Origin: Bacteroidota bacterium
GTDB lineage: Bacteria; Bacteroidota; Rhodothermia; Rhodothermales; JAAAOL01
Assembly (NCBI GenBank): GCA_009908885.1
Contig: JAAAOL010000482.1
Location: 1 to 7,629, forward strand
Length of the DNA stretch: 7,629 nucleotides
Reading direction: 5' to 3'
Program-made: the position numbers and the translations under genes
Shown: positions 1-5,551 of the stretch, one piece after another
How positions within the stretch are numbered: the stretch's first letter is position 1
Layout of the letters: every line of letters starts with the position of its first letter
Notes under the pieces: generated by a model
What the model saw: the letters and a program-made list of their open reading frames with translations, nothing else
Told to the model about the DNA's origin: nothing
Database searches by the model: none

Positions 1-158
1 TGCTGGGGCGGCGCGTGGCGACGCTGGTGGAGGACCGGCAGGACGCGGGACGGCACGAGGTGCGGTTCGACGCCTCGCAGCTGGCGAGCGGGCTCTACGT
101 CTACCGCCTTACGGCCGGGGAGGCGGTACGAAGCGGGCGGATGCTGCTGGTGAAGTAA
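1..158 (+). CDS. C-terminal end of a T9SS type A sorting-domain protein (5' truncated)
   Basis: The reading frame starts at base 3 and ends at TAA 156-158, giving the last 51 residues of a larger protein. The tail has the hallmarks of the type IX secretion C-terminal sorting domain: a start like LGRRVATLV, then Q-x-AG-x-H-x-V-x-FDAS-x-LASGLYVYRL, a short G-containing turn, and a final basic strand ending in RMLLVK. In this family the domain targets a Sec-exported protein through the outer-membrane T9SS and is cleaved at the cell surface. The cargo part lies outside the window, so its function cannot be told. It is not obviously linked to the nos genes. Confidence 0.88.
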   Translation, partial: LGRRVATLVEDRQDAGRHEVRFDASQLASGLYVYRLTAGEAVRSGRMLLVK

Positions 159-287
159 TGTGGAGAGCTGGACTACGGTTCAATGGCCATCGCCGAAGGC
201 CGCGAGGCCGCCCGCGCCGTGGACGCTGCCCTCGAAGGCGTGACGCATCTGCTCACCAGAGGGGCGGGCGACCTGCCGCGCGCCTGA
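159..287 (+). pseudogene. Remnant of the GltD (glutamate synthase small subunit) C-terminus
   Basis: Directly after the upstream stop, the same frame stays open for 42 codons to TGA 285-287. It reads GSMAIAEGREAARAVD near the start, then an L-x-G-x-TH turn and a final GDLPRA. From family knowledge, AI-x-EGREAARAVD followed by an L-x-G segment and a late LP is the end of bacterial GltD, the FAD/NADPH subunit of glutamate synthase. The normal preceding flavin-binding residues (a GD-x-x-x-GQSLVVW-type stretch) are missing or scrambled, and there is no credible start except ATG 183, which would make a 34-residue peptide. I infer a leftover 3' end from a rearrangement. A chance resemblance or a tiny real gene cannot be excluded. 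Confidence 0.42.
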
Positions 288-303
288 TCCGTTTCCCGCC
301 GCG

Positions 304-1314
304 CTACTCCGCCGCCACGAACCGCCCGACGACCGGCAGGTGGTCGCTCGCCCGCGCCTGGGCTGCACGGTCCAGGGGCTGCGCCACCCGGACGCTGCCC
401 GGCACCATCTCCGGCTGCATCGTCTCGCTCGGCAACAGGTAGTCCAGCTGGCGCTCCGGGGCCTCCGCCGGGTGGGTCAGCGCGCCCGTGCCTTCCAGGG
501 GATCGACGAACTGCACGGGGCCGAGCGCGCGGTCCTGGTTGAGCAGCAGCGTCCGCTCAGGGCTGTCGGCCAGCATGTTCAGGTCGCCCGCGATGAGGAC
601 GTTGGCCGCCGGGCACACCTGCCGCTCCCGGGCGAGGGCATCGTGCAGCATCCGCACCTGCCCGCGCCGCCACCCCGCGTTGCGTGCGCCGCCGCCCGCC
701 TTGAGGTGCGCGCCGACGAGGGTGAACGCGTAGCCCGGACGGGCCTGCACCGTCGTCGTCCACAGGCGGTGGTTGATGAGGCTCGTCGCCGCCGGGCGGC
801 CTGCGTCGTCCGTCGTGCCCTCGATAGGCGTCACGACGGAGGCGAACGTCTGGAGCGTCCCCAGCGGCAGGCGGCTCAGCACGACGACGTTCTGGTACCA
901 GTTCAGGCTCTCGTGCCCCGCCACGAACCGGTAGCCGAGATCGGGCACGAGCGAGTCGGCCAGCACCCGCGCGAACGGCGCGCTCTCGAACTCCTGCAGC
1001 ACCACCACGTCGGCGTCCAGCGCCCGCAACACCTGCGCGAACAGCGTGTCCCGCCCGGCCAGGGGCGGCGCAGCGTTCTCCCGGTCGTTGTCGATGTACG
1101 GGTCGTCATAGGCATCCACGAAGTGCTCCACGTTCCACGTCGCCACGCTGAACGTGTCGCCCGGCGGGTAACGGTAATCGGGCGGGAGCGTGGCGGTTGC
1201 GAGGAGGCCGCAGTCGGGCGCGTCGGGACCGGGCCGCAGGCTAGTGCAGCCCGCGAGCAGGACGGTGGCACAAAAGAGGAGCAGTGACCACGATGGCAGG
1301 CGGTGGGAAGGCAT
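304..1314 (-). CDS. Endonuclease/exonuclease/phosphatase-family lipoprotein
   Basis: A 336-residue protein starting at ATG 1312-1314. The N-terminus is a lipoprotein signal peptide (basic MPSHR, hydrophobic core 9-20, lipobox LLAGC with Cys23), so the product should be exported and lipid-anchored. The rest is one EEP (DNase I-like) domain with its metal and catalytic motifs in order: WNVEHF (Asn61), VVVLQEFE (Glu108), SLNWYQNVVVLSR (137-148), GAHLKAG (His203), AGDLNM (Asp244, Asn246), LDYLL (Asp291) and ASDHLPV (Asp324, His325). The fold is intact, so a Mg-dependent phosphodiesterase or nuclease activity on DNA, RNA or a phospho-compound is expected; the substrate is unknown. The frame stays open 83 codons further upstream, but that stretch runs through a repeat and would bury the signal peptide, so the shorter start is chosen. 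It is divergent from the regulators and probably not part of the nos cluster. Confidence 0.9.
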   Translation of the reverse strand: MPSHRLPSWSLLLFCATVLLAGCTSLRPGPDAPDCGLLATATLPPDYRYPPGDTFSVATWNVEHFVDAYDDPYIDNDRENAAPPLAGRDTLFAQVLRALDADVVVLQEFESAPFARVLADSLVPDLGYRFVAGHESLNWYQNVVVLSRLPLGTLQTFASVVTPIEGTTDDAGRPAATSLINHRLWTTTVQARPGYAFTLVGAHLKAGGGARNAGWRRGQVRMLHDALARERQVCPAANVLIAGDLNMLADSPERTLLLNQDRALGPVQFVDPLEGTGALTHPAEAPERQLDYLLPSETMQPEMVPGSVRVAQPLDRAAQARASDHLPVVGRFVAAE

Positions 1315-1464
1315 CGGGCAGAGCAGCGGCAGGTGGATGATAGGCAGAGCGCCACAGCAACCGGCGGGCCGGGGCGTTAGATCCGCGTTTGGCTCTGGAG
1401 GGGGTTGTGAACGCGGCGGCGCACGAGCGTCGGGCTCTGCTTGAGCATGCCGTCCTCTTCGAGC

Positions 1465-1536
1465 GTCATCCCGGACCCTGATCCGGGATCCAGAGAACGG
1501 CTGCCCTTCTGGATCTCCGCCGTACGCGGGGATGAC
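1465..1536. repeat. REP-like palindromic element with cloverleaf potential
   Basis: The outer ends are an exact 8-bp inverted repeat, GTCATCCC (1465-1472) and GGGATGAC (1529-1536). Inside are three smaller hairpins: CCCGGA/TCCGGG (1470-1475, 1482-1487), GATCCAGA/TCTGGATC (1487-1494, 1508-1515) and CCGC/GCGG (1517-1520, 1526-1529). Several pairings share bases, so they are alternatives. Sequences of this look (GTCATCCCGG...GATCCGGGATCCAG...GGATGAC) are known as dispersed extragenic repeats in many bacteria. Only one copy is in this window, so dispersal here is inferred. It lies in the apparent 5' extension of the EEP gene and explains why that frame looks too long. Confidence 0.7.
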
Positions 1537-1603
1537 AGGCAGAGACGAAGCGTAGTAGGACACAACATACTCTATGGAATTCCCGCGAAGCCGTCGGTCG
1601 CGC

Positions 1604-1634
1604 TTGCCAGACGCAGTATGACCCTGTACCTTTT
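1604..1634 (+). promoter_or_regulatory. Possible Bacteroidota-type promoter of the first Rrf2 gene
   Basis: TTG (1604-1606) is followed after 20 bases by TACCTTTT (1627-1634) and then G. The known Bacteroidota housekeeping promoter has a TTG at about -33 and TAnnTTTG at about -7, separated by roughly 19-21 bases. The match differs by one extra T before the G. It sits about 40 bases upstream of ATG 1672, which suits a short leader. No transcription data are available. Confidence 0.4.
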
Positions 1635-1644
1635 GCGTACAAAA
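1631..1644. promoter_or_regulatory. Inverted repeat TTTTG-N4-CAAAA, candidate operator
   Basis: TTTTG (1631-1635), a CGTA spacer and CAAAA (1640-1644) form a perfect short dyad overlapping the proposed -7 element. An autoregulatory repressor such as the Rrf2 protein encoded next could bind here. It does not match a known NsrR or IscR consensus that I can recall, so the assignment is positional only. Confidence 0.3.
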
Positions 1645-1671
1645 ACGTCTTAATTCAGAAACCGCCCCACC

Positions 1672-2109
1672 ATGCTCTCCAGCGCCTGCGAATACGGCCT
1701 CCGTGCGGCCCTCTATCTGGCGTCACTGCGTCCCGACGGCTACGTCCCGATCCGGCAGATCAGCGACGAACTGGACATCTCGTTTCCGTTTCTGACGAAA
1801 GTCTTCCAGCAGCTGACGCAGGCGGACCTGATGACGTCCATGCGCGGGCCGAAGGGCGGCGTGGCCTTCACACGCCCCGCCGACCAGATCACGCTGAAGG
1901 AGATCGTTCTGGCCATCGACGGGCCGGAGTTGTTCGAGGATTGCGTGCTGGGCCTGCCCGGCTGCGGCGACCAGAAGCCGTGCCCGATTCACGACCAGTG
2001 GACGACCGAGCGAAAGCGGCTCGACGCCATGTTCTCCAACGTCACGCTGGGCGACATGGCCGACGACATCGAGGCGTTCGACGTGCGGCTGCGCGCGCTG
2101 CCCGCCTGA
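1672..2109 (+). CDS. Rrf2-family [Fe-S] transcriptional regulator, copy A (NsrR/IscR-like)
   Basis: A 145-residue protein, the normal length for the Rrf2 family. Residues 1-65 form the winged helix-turn-helix (EYGLRAALYLA at 7-17, PIRQISDELDISFPFLTKV at 26-44, then the wing RGPKGGV at 58-64). The cluster loop follows: Cys91, Cys98 and Cys104 in C-x6-C-x5-C spacing, plus His107. Cys-x2-His at 104-107 has the spacing of the Cys104/His107 ligands of IscR, so an Fe-S cluster is likely. Rrf2 members of this kind sense NO (NsrR), Fe-S status (IscR) or redox. Placement ahead of the nos genes makes NO or redox control of N2O reduction the best guess. There is no Shine-Dalgarno match before ATG 1672. 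The exact subfamily cannot be fixed from sequence alone. Confidence 0.88.
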   Translation: MLSSACEYGLRAALYLASLRPDGYVPIRQISDELDISFPFLTKVFQQLTQADLMTSMRGPKGGVAFTRPADQITLKEIVLAIDGPELFEDCVLGLPGCGDQKPCPIHDQWTTERKRLDAMFSNVTLGDMADDIEAFDVRLRALPA

Positions 2110-2188
2110 ATACCTCCGTGAACATTCCGTGAGACCACCGGAGGCCCTTGGATCATTGCATTGCCATCTCTATTATTAAGACAAGTTA

Positions 2189-2198
2189 GTATTAATAC
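2189..2198. promoter_or_regulatory. AT-rich leader of the second Rrf2 gene with palindrome GTATTAATAC
   Basis: The bases from about 2171 to 2200 are strikingly AT-rich for this GC-rich window. They contain a perfect 10-bp palindrome, GTATTAATAC, 12 bases before ATG 2211. A wider dyad, TATTAA (2174-2179) and TTAATA (2192-2197), overlaps it. This is a likely promoter/operator zone giving copy B its own expression, possibly autoregulated or bound by copy A. No clean -33/-7 pair was found. Confidence 0.35.
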
Positions 2199-2210
2199 CG
2201 GAATAACCGA

Positions 2211-2663
2211 ATGTGGTCCACAGGCTGCACATACGGCATCCAGGCGGCGCTCTTCCTCGCCGTGCGCGACGCGAAGGCATACGTCCCGATCCGGCAGATC
2301 AGCGACCACCTCGGCGTCTCGTTCCACTTTCTGACCAAGGTGCTCCAGGTGCTGAACCATCACGGTGTGCTCCGATCGCAACGCGGCCCGCACGGCGGCG
2401 TCGCCCTCGCCCGGACGGCGGACGCCATCAGCCTGCGCGACCTGATCGTCGCCGTCGACGGGCCGGGGCTGTTCGAGGATTGCGTGCTGGGCCTGCCCGG
2501 CTGCGGCGACCAGAAGCCGTGCCCGATCCACGACCACTGGGCGGACGTACGCGGCTGCTTCGATCAGCACCTCGCCGCGACGACGCTGGCCGAGCTGGCC
2601 CGGAATCCGGACTGGCTCGCCCTCTGGCAGATCACCGCTACTGAAGACGACGATTTTGCTTGA
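2211..2663 (+). CDS. Rrf2-family [Fe-S] transcriptional regulator, copy B (NsrR/IscR-like)
   Basis: A 150-residue tandem paralogue of the preceding regulator, collinear with it without gaps through the cluster loop. The winged helix lies at 1-65 (YGIQAALFLAV, PIRQISDHLGVSFHFLTKV, RGPHGGV). The ligand set Cys91, Cys98, Cys104 and His107 is retained. Differences lie where specificity would be set: the recognition-helix region carries extra histidines (HFLTKVLQVLNHH), and the C-terminal helix and tail (111-150) are diverged, with an additional Cys116 and an acidic end. A DNA block over the cluster loop is identical in both genes. It ends 50 bases before the cytochrome gene on the same strand, so it may be cotranscribed with the nos genes. 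It probably regulates the same genes under a different signal or affinity, which is inference. Confidence 0.87.
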   Translation: MWSTGCTYGIQAALFLAVRDAKAYVPIRQISDHLGVSFHFLTKVLQVLNHHGVLRSQRGPHGGVALARTADAISLRDLIVAVDGPGLFEDCVLGLPGCGDQKPCPIHDHWADVRGCFDQHLAATTLAELARNPDWLALWQITATEDDDFA

Positions 2664-2673
2664 TCCCTAATTC

Positions 2674-2694
2674 GGATAAAAAACGACGTTATCC
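2674..2694. promoter_or_regulatory. Inverted repeat GGATAA-N9-TTATCC upstream of the cytochrome c gene
   Basis: GGATAA (2674-2679) and TTATCC (2689-2694) form a perfect 6-bp dyad, with AACG-A-CGTT (2682-2690) nested inside. It lies between the regulator stop and ATG 2714, where an operator for the cytochrome c-nosZ unit would be expected. The size (21 bp) suits a dimeric winged-helix repressor. No known consensus was matched. Confidence 0.35.
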
Positions 2695-2713
2695 ACAACA
2701 CGCAGATAGACTC

Positions 2714-3196
2714 ATGGCACGCTCCTTCACCGCTTTCCTCCTCAGCCTGCTCGTCCTCACGGCCGCCGCGTGCGGCGGGGGCGATGCCGACGGCGACGCC
2801 GCCGCCACGTCGACCTCCGAGGCTTCGTCTGGCGCCGTGACCGCGGCGGACGTCGGTCCCGTTACGTCGGTCGACCTCGGCCCGCTGGACGCCCAACTCG
2901 CCGCCGAGGGGGAGACGATCTACAAGACGCGTTGCACCGCCTGCCACAAGATGGACACGCGCTACGTGGGCCCGCCGCTCGCCGACGTGCTCGACCGCCG
3001 CGATCCGGTGTACGTGATGAACATGATCCTGAAGCCGGAGGAGATGATCCAGAAGCACCCCGACGCGAAGGAGCTCTTCGCTGAGTACGGGACGATCATG
3101 ACCAACCAGAACCTGACCGAAGAGCAGGCGCGCGCCATCCTGGAGTATCTGCGCCAAGTGGACGCGGACGCCGCTGACTCAGACGCTACCAACTAG
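2714..3196 (+). CDS. Monohaem c-type cytochrome lipoprotein, probable NosZ electron donor
   Basis: A 160-residue protein. The N-terminus (basic MAR, hydrophobic 6-17, small residues AAAC with Cys20) looks like a lipoprotein signal, followed by a Gly/Asp/Ser/Ala-rich linker to about residue 55. The cytochrome domain covers 58-150: the CTACH haem-binding motif at 74-78, GPPL at 87-90, then TIMTNQNLT with Met129 as the likely distal ligand, and the terminal helix LTEEQARAILEYLRQ. This is a class I cytochrome c fold with one haem. Its place immediately before nosZ, 49 bases away, suggests it passes electrons to the CuA site of NosZ in the periplasm. The frame is open 18 codons further upstream, but that extension would spoil the signal peptide and covers the inverted repeat, so ATG 2714 is chosen. 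The lipobox is not a strict match. Confidence 0.87.
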   Translation: MARSFTAFLLSLLVLTAAACGGGDADGDAAATSTSEASSGAVTAADVGPVTSVDLGPLDAQLAAEGETIYKTRCTACHKMDTRYVGPPLADVLDRRDPVYVMNMILKPEEMIQKHPDAKELFAEYGTIMTNQNLTEEQARAILEYLRQVDADAADSDATN

Positions 3197-3235
3197 GCGA
3201 CTCCCATTCGACACTCCCTCAACACACCACCACAC

Positions 3236-3245
3236 GGAGGATAAC
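3236..3245 (+). promoter_or_regulatory. Strong ribosome binding site of nosZ
   Basis: GGAGG at 3236-3240, with a 5-base spacer to ATG 3246, fixes the nosZ start. It is the only textbook Shine-Dalgarno sequence in the window. The other starts have weak or no matches, as is common in Bacteroidota. nosZ may therefore be translated more strongly than its neighbours. Confidence 0.7.
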
Positions 3246-5243
3246 ATGCTATCCACCCCGCTAAAACGCACTCTCATCGTCGCTGCGACCGTCCTGGGGC
3301 TGGGCGTCCTCGCCTTCGCCTGCCAGACGACGGAGACGCAGCGCGCCGGCAACGGCGATGCTGCCGAACAGGTCTACGTCCCGCCGGGCTCGCTGGATGA
3401 ATACTATGCCTTCATGTCCGGCGGCTACAGCGGGCAGCTCACTGTGCACGGCCTGCCCTCGGGGCGTCTGCTCAAGACGGTGCCGGTCTTCTCCCAATTC
3501 CCCGAAAACGGCTGGGGCTACTCCGAGGAGACCAAGTCCATGCTGCAGACCTCGTACGGCTTCGTGCCGTGGGACGACTCCCACCACCCCGAGCTGTCGC
3601 AGACCGACGGCGTGCCGGACGGGCGTTGGATCTTCATCAACGCCAACAACACGCCGCGCGTGGCCCGCATCGACCTGACCACGTTCGAGACGACGGAGAT
3701 CCTGGAGATCCCGAACTCGGCGGGCAACCACGCCTCGGCCTTCGTCACGCCGAACACGGAGTACATCTCGGCCGCCACGCGCTTCAGCATCCCGATGGAA
3801 GAGGGCACGCTGAACAACCAGGATGTCTCCATCGATTCGTACGCGGAGAACTTCAAGGGGACGATCTCCTTCATCCGCGCCGACGAGCCGGGCGCCATGC
3901 GCGTCGCCTTCCAGATCCTGGTGCCGGGCTTCGACTATGACCTCTCGCACGCGGGCAAGGGCCCCTCGAACGGCTGGGCCTTCTTCACCAGCTACAACAG
4001 CGAGCAGGCCAACACGCTGCTGGAGGTCAACGCCTCGAAGAACGATAAGGACTTCATCGCCGCCGTCAACTGGCAGCAGGCCGAGCAGTACGTGGAGCAG
4101 GGCGAGTGCCAGACGGTGCCCGGCGAGCACGCCCACAACTACCTGGACGAAGAGACCCACGTCTTCCAGCACGAGATGGAGTCGGAGACCTGCGTCCTGA
4201 ACCCCGGTGAGCTGGACGGGCTGATCTACTTCCTGCCCACGCCCAAGTCGCCGCACGGCGTCGACGTGGACCCGACGGGCCAGTACATCGTGGCCGGCGG
4301 CAAGCTGGCGACGGTCATTCCGGTGTTCTCCTTCCAGAACGTGATGGACGCCATCGAGAACGAGCAGTTCGAGGGCGAGATCGACGGGATTCCGGTGCTG
4401 GAGTACGAGGCCATCCTGCACGGTGAGGTAGAGAATCCGGGCCTCGGACCGCTCCATACCGAATTCGACGGGAAGGGCTTCGCCTACACGACGGCCTTCA
4501 TCTCGTCCGAAATCGTGAAGTGGGACATCGAGAATACGCAGGTGGTCGACCGCATCGCCACGTACTATTCGCCGGGTCACCTCATGATTCCGGGCGGCGA
4601 CAGCAGCGAGCCGTGGGGCGAGTATCTGGTGGCGCTCAACAAGATCACCAAGGACCGCTACCTGCCGACGGGACCGGAGCTGGCGCACTCGGCGCAACTC
4701 ATCGACATCAGCGGAGACAAGATGAAGCTGCTGCTCGACTTCCCGACGATGGGGGAGCCGCACTACGCACAGGGCCTCCCGGCCGACATCATCAAGGACA
4801 AGCAGGTCAGGATCTACGAGATCAGCGAAAACAAGAGTCCGCACGGCGTCAAGAGCGAGGATGAGACCCGCGTCGAGCGCGACGGCAACGAGGTGCACAT
4901 CTACATGAGCGCCATCCGCAGCCACTTCGCGCCGGACAACATCGAAGGCATCGAGGTCGGCGACGAGGTCTACTTCCACCTGACCAACCTGGAGCAGGAC
5001 TGGGACATCCCGCACGGCTTCGCCGTCAAGGGTGCCAACAACGCCGAGTTGCTGGTGATGCCGGGCGAGACCCGTACGCTGAAGTGGGTCCCGCAGAAGG
5101 CGGGCGTCATTCCGTTCTACTGCACCGACTTCTGCTCGGCGCTCCACCAGGAGATGCAGGGCTACGTCCGCGTCTCGCCGGAGGGGGCAGCGCCGCCCAT
5201 CGCTGCACACACCGGCGCCACCGCCGCGAGTGCCACGAACTAA
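3246..5243 (+). CDS. nosZ: Nitrous-oxide reductase, clade II (Sec-exported)
   Basis: A 665-residue periplasmic copper enzyme reducing N2O to N2. The seven CuZ histidines of the N-terminal beta-propeller are all visible: His113 and His114 (DDSHHP), His162 (GNHAS), His337 (SPHGVD), His404 (LHTEFD), His445 (SPGHL) and His506 (EPHYAQ). The C-terminal cupredoxin domain (about 545-645) carries the CuA ligands His590 (DIPHGF), Cys626, Cys630, His634 and Met637 (CTDFCSALHQEM). The signal peptide (KR then hydrophobic 9-25, ending AFAC26) has no twin-arginine motif, so export is by Sec as in clade II (atypical) NosZ; Cys26 could be lipidated, but the lipobox is loose. There is no fused C-terminal haem domain of the kind known in Campylobacterota; the separate cytochrome upstream may replace it. 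The last 20 residues are an Ala/Thr-rich tail. All key residues are intact, so the enzyme should be active. Confidence 0.97.
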   Translation: MLSTPLKRTLIVAATVLGLGVLAFACQTTETQRAGNGDAAEQVYVPPGSLDEYYAFMSGGYSGQLTVHGLPSGRLLKTVPVFSQFPENGWGYSEETKSMLQTSYGFVPWDDSHHPELSQTDGVPDGRWIFINANNTPRVARIDLTTFETTEILEIPNSAGNHASAFVTPNTEYISAATRFSIPMEEGTLNNQDVSIDSYAENFKGTISFIRADEPGAMRVAFQILVPGFDYDLSHAGKGPSNGWAFFTSYNSEQANTLLEVNASKNDKDFIAAVNWQQAEQYVEQGECQTVPGEHAHNYLDEETHVFQHEMESETCVLNPGELDGLIYFLPTPKSPHGVDVDPTGQYIVAGGKLATVIPVFSFQNVMDAIENEQFEGEIDGIPVLEYEAILHGEVENPGLGPLHTEFDGKGFAYTTAFISSEIVKWDIENTQVVDRIATYYSPGHLMIPGGDSSEPWGEYLVALNKITKDRYLPTGPELAHSAQLIDISGDKMKLLLDFPTMGEPHYAQGLPADIIKDKQVRIYEISENKSPHGVKSEDETRVERDGNEVHIYMSAIRSHFAPDNIEGIEVGDEVYFHLTNLEQDWDIPHGFAVKGANNAELLVMPGETRTLKWVPQKAGVIPFYCTDFCSALHQEMQGYVRVSPEGAAPPIAAHTGATAASATN

Positions 5244-5551
5244 GGGCGGAGGGTTGTGAGTGTGCGGGCGTGCTGGCGTCCTCCTCCGCGTCCGCGCACT
5301 CCCTCCCCCTTGTTTCGCCCGAGCGCGCTGTTCGGGATGCCGATAGCGGCGACGGGGGATCCACCGTGCGGAGGGCCCGAGGCTACAGGCGGGCATAGAA
5401 ACGACGCATCGAGAAAACGACGAATAAAGGAAGCGAGGCCGGGGCGTTACGTCGTCTCTTCGATGCGTTGTCTCGTCGATTCCCGGGTGCCTCGACGCGT
5501 CTCACCCATCAGGCGATCTCGACGCTGCCACGCGAAAACGGTATCAGAGCC
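5244..5551. other. Unusually long gap between nosZ and the next nos gene
   Basis: These 308 bases interrupt an otherwise tightly packed cluster (downstream gaps are 12 and 14 bases). They hold a long imperfect hairpin at 5400-5472. Short open frames cross the region but show no signal peptide, motif or family resemblance. The nearest thing to a nosZ terminator is a 5-bp CCCGA/TCGGG stem at 5318-5336 without a T-run, which is unconvincing. Confidence 0.6.
5400..5472 (+). repeat. Long imperfect inverted repeat (hairpin) between nosZ and nosB-like gene
   Basis: Two 23-nt arms, 5400-5422 and 5450-5472, pair around a 27-nt loop. Eighteen positions are Watson-Crick and two more are G-U in RNA. The core ACGCATCGA/TCGATGCGT is a perfect 9-bp stem, and the inner end closes with CGACG/CGTCG. 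There is no T-run after it, so it is not a classical intrinsic terminator. It could stabilise the nosZ transcript 3' end, mark an RNA-processing site, or be a decayed repeat element. Confidence 0.55.

Larger units (their letters stand above)
1315..1671. other. Divergent intergenic region between the EEP lipoprotein and the first Rrf2 gene
   Basis: These 357 bases separate a minus-strand gene from a plus-strand gene. They contain a REP-like palindromic element (1465-1536) and, near the right end, a plausible promoter with an overlapping inverted repeat (1604-1645). I see no convincing coding sequence or structured RNA gene in the rest. The short open frames crossing it, on both strands, have no recognisable protein content. 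Confidence 0.6.

Noticed and set aside
340..1287. A 315-codon plus-strand open frame
   Set aside because: It is antisense to the complete EEP-domain gene and its translation is Arg/Val-rich without recognisable features.
1315..1563. The 83-codon upstream extension of the EEP lipoprotein frame
   Set aside because: It crosses the REP-like palindrome and would place a good signal peptide and lipobox in the middle of the protein.
2113..2144. CCTCCG ... CGGAGG inverted repeat as a terminator of the first Rrf2 gene
   Set aside because: Only a 6-bp stem with a 20-nt loop and no following T-run; too weak to call.
2660..2673. TTGAT followed by AATTC as an FNR-type box
   Set aside because: Only the left half-site matches TTGAT-N4-ATCAA; the right half does not.
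3261..5396. A 711-codon open frame on the minus strand opposite nosZ
   Set aside because: It is a mirror of the GC-rich nosZ coding pattern. Its translation is Arg/Val/Leu/Asp-rich with no family motifs, while the plus strand encodes an intact NosZ.
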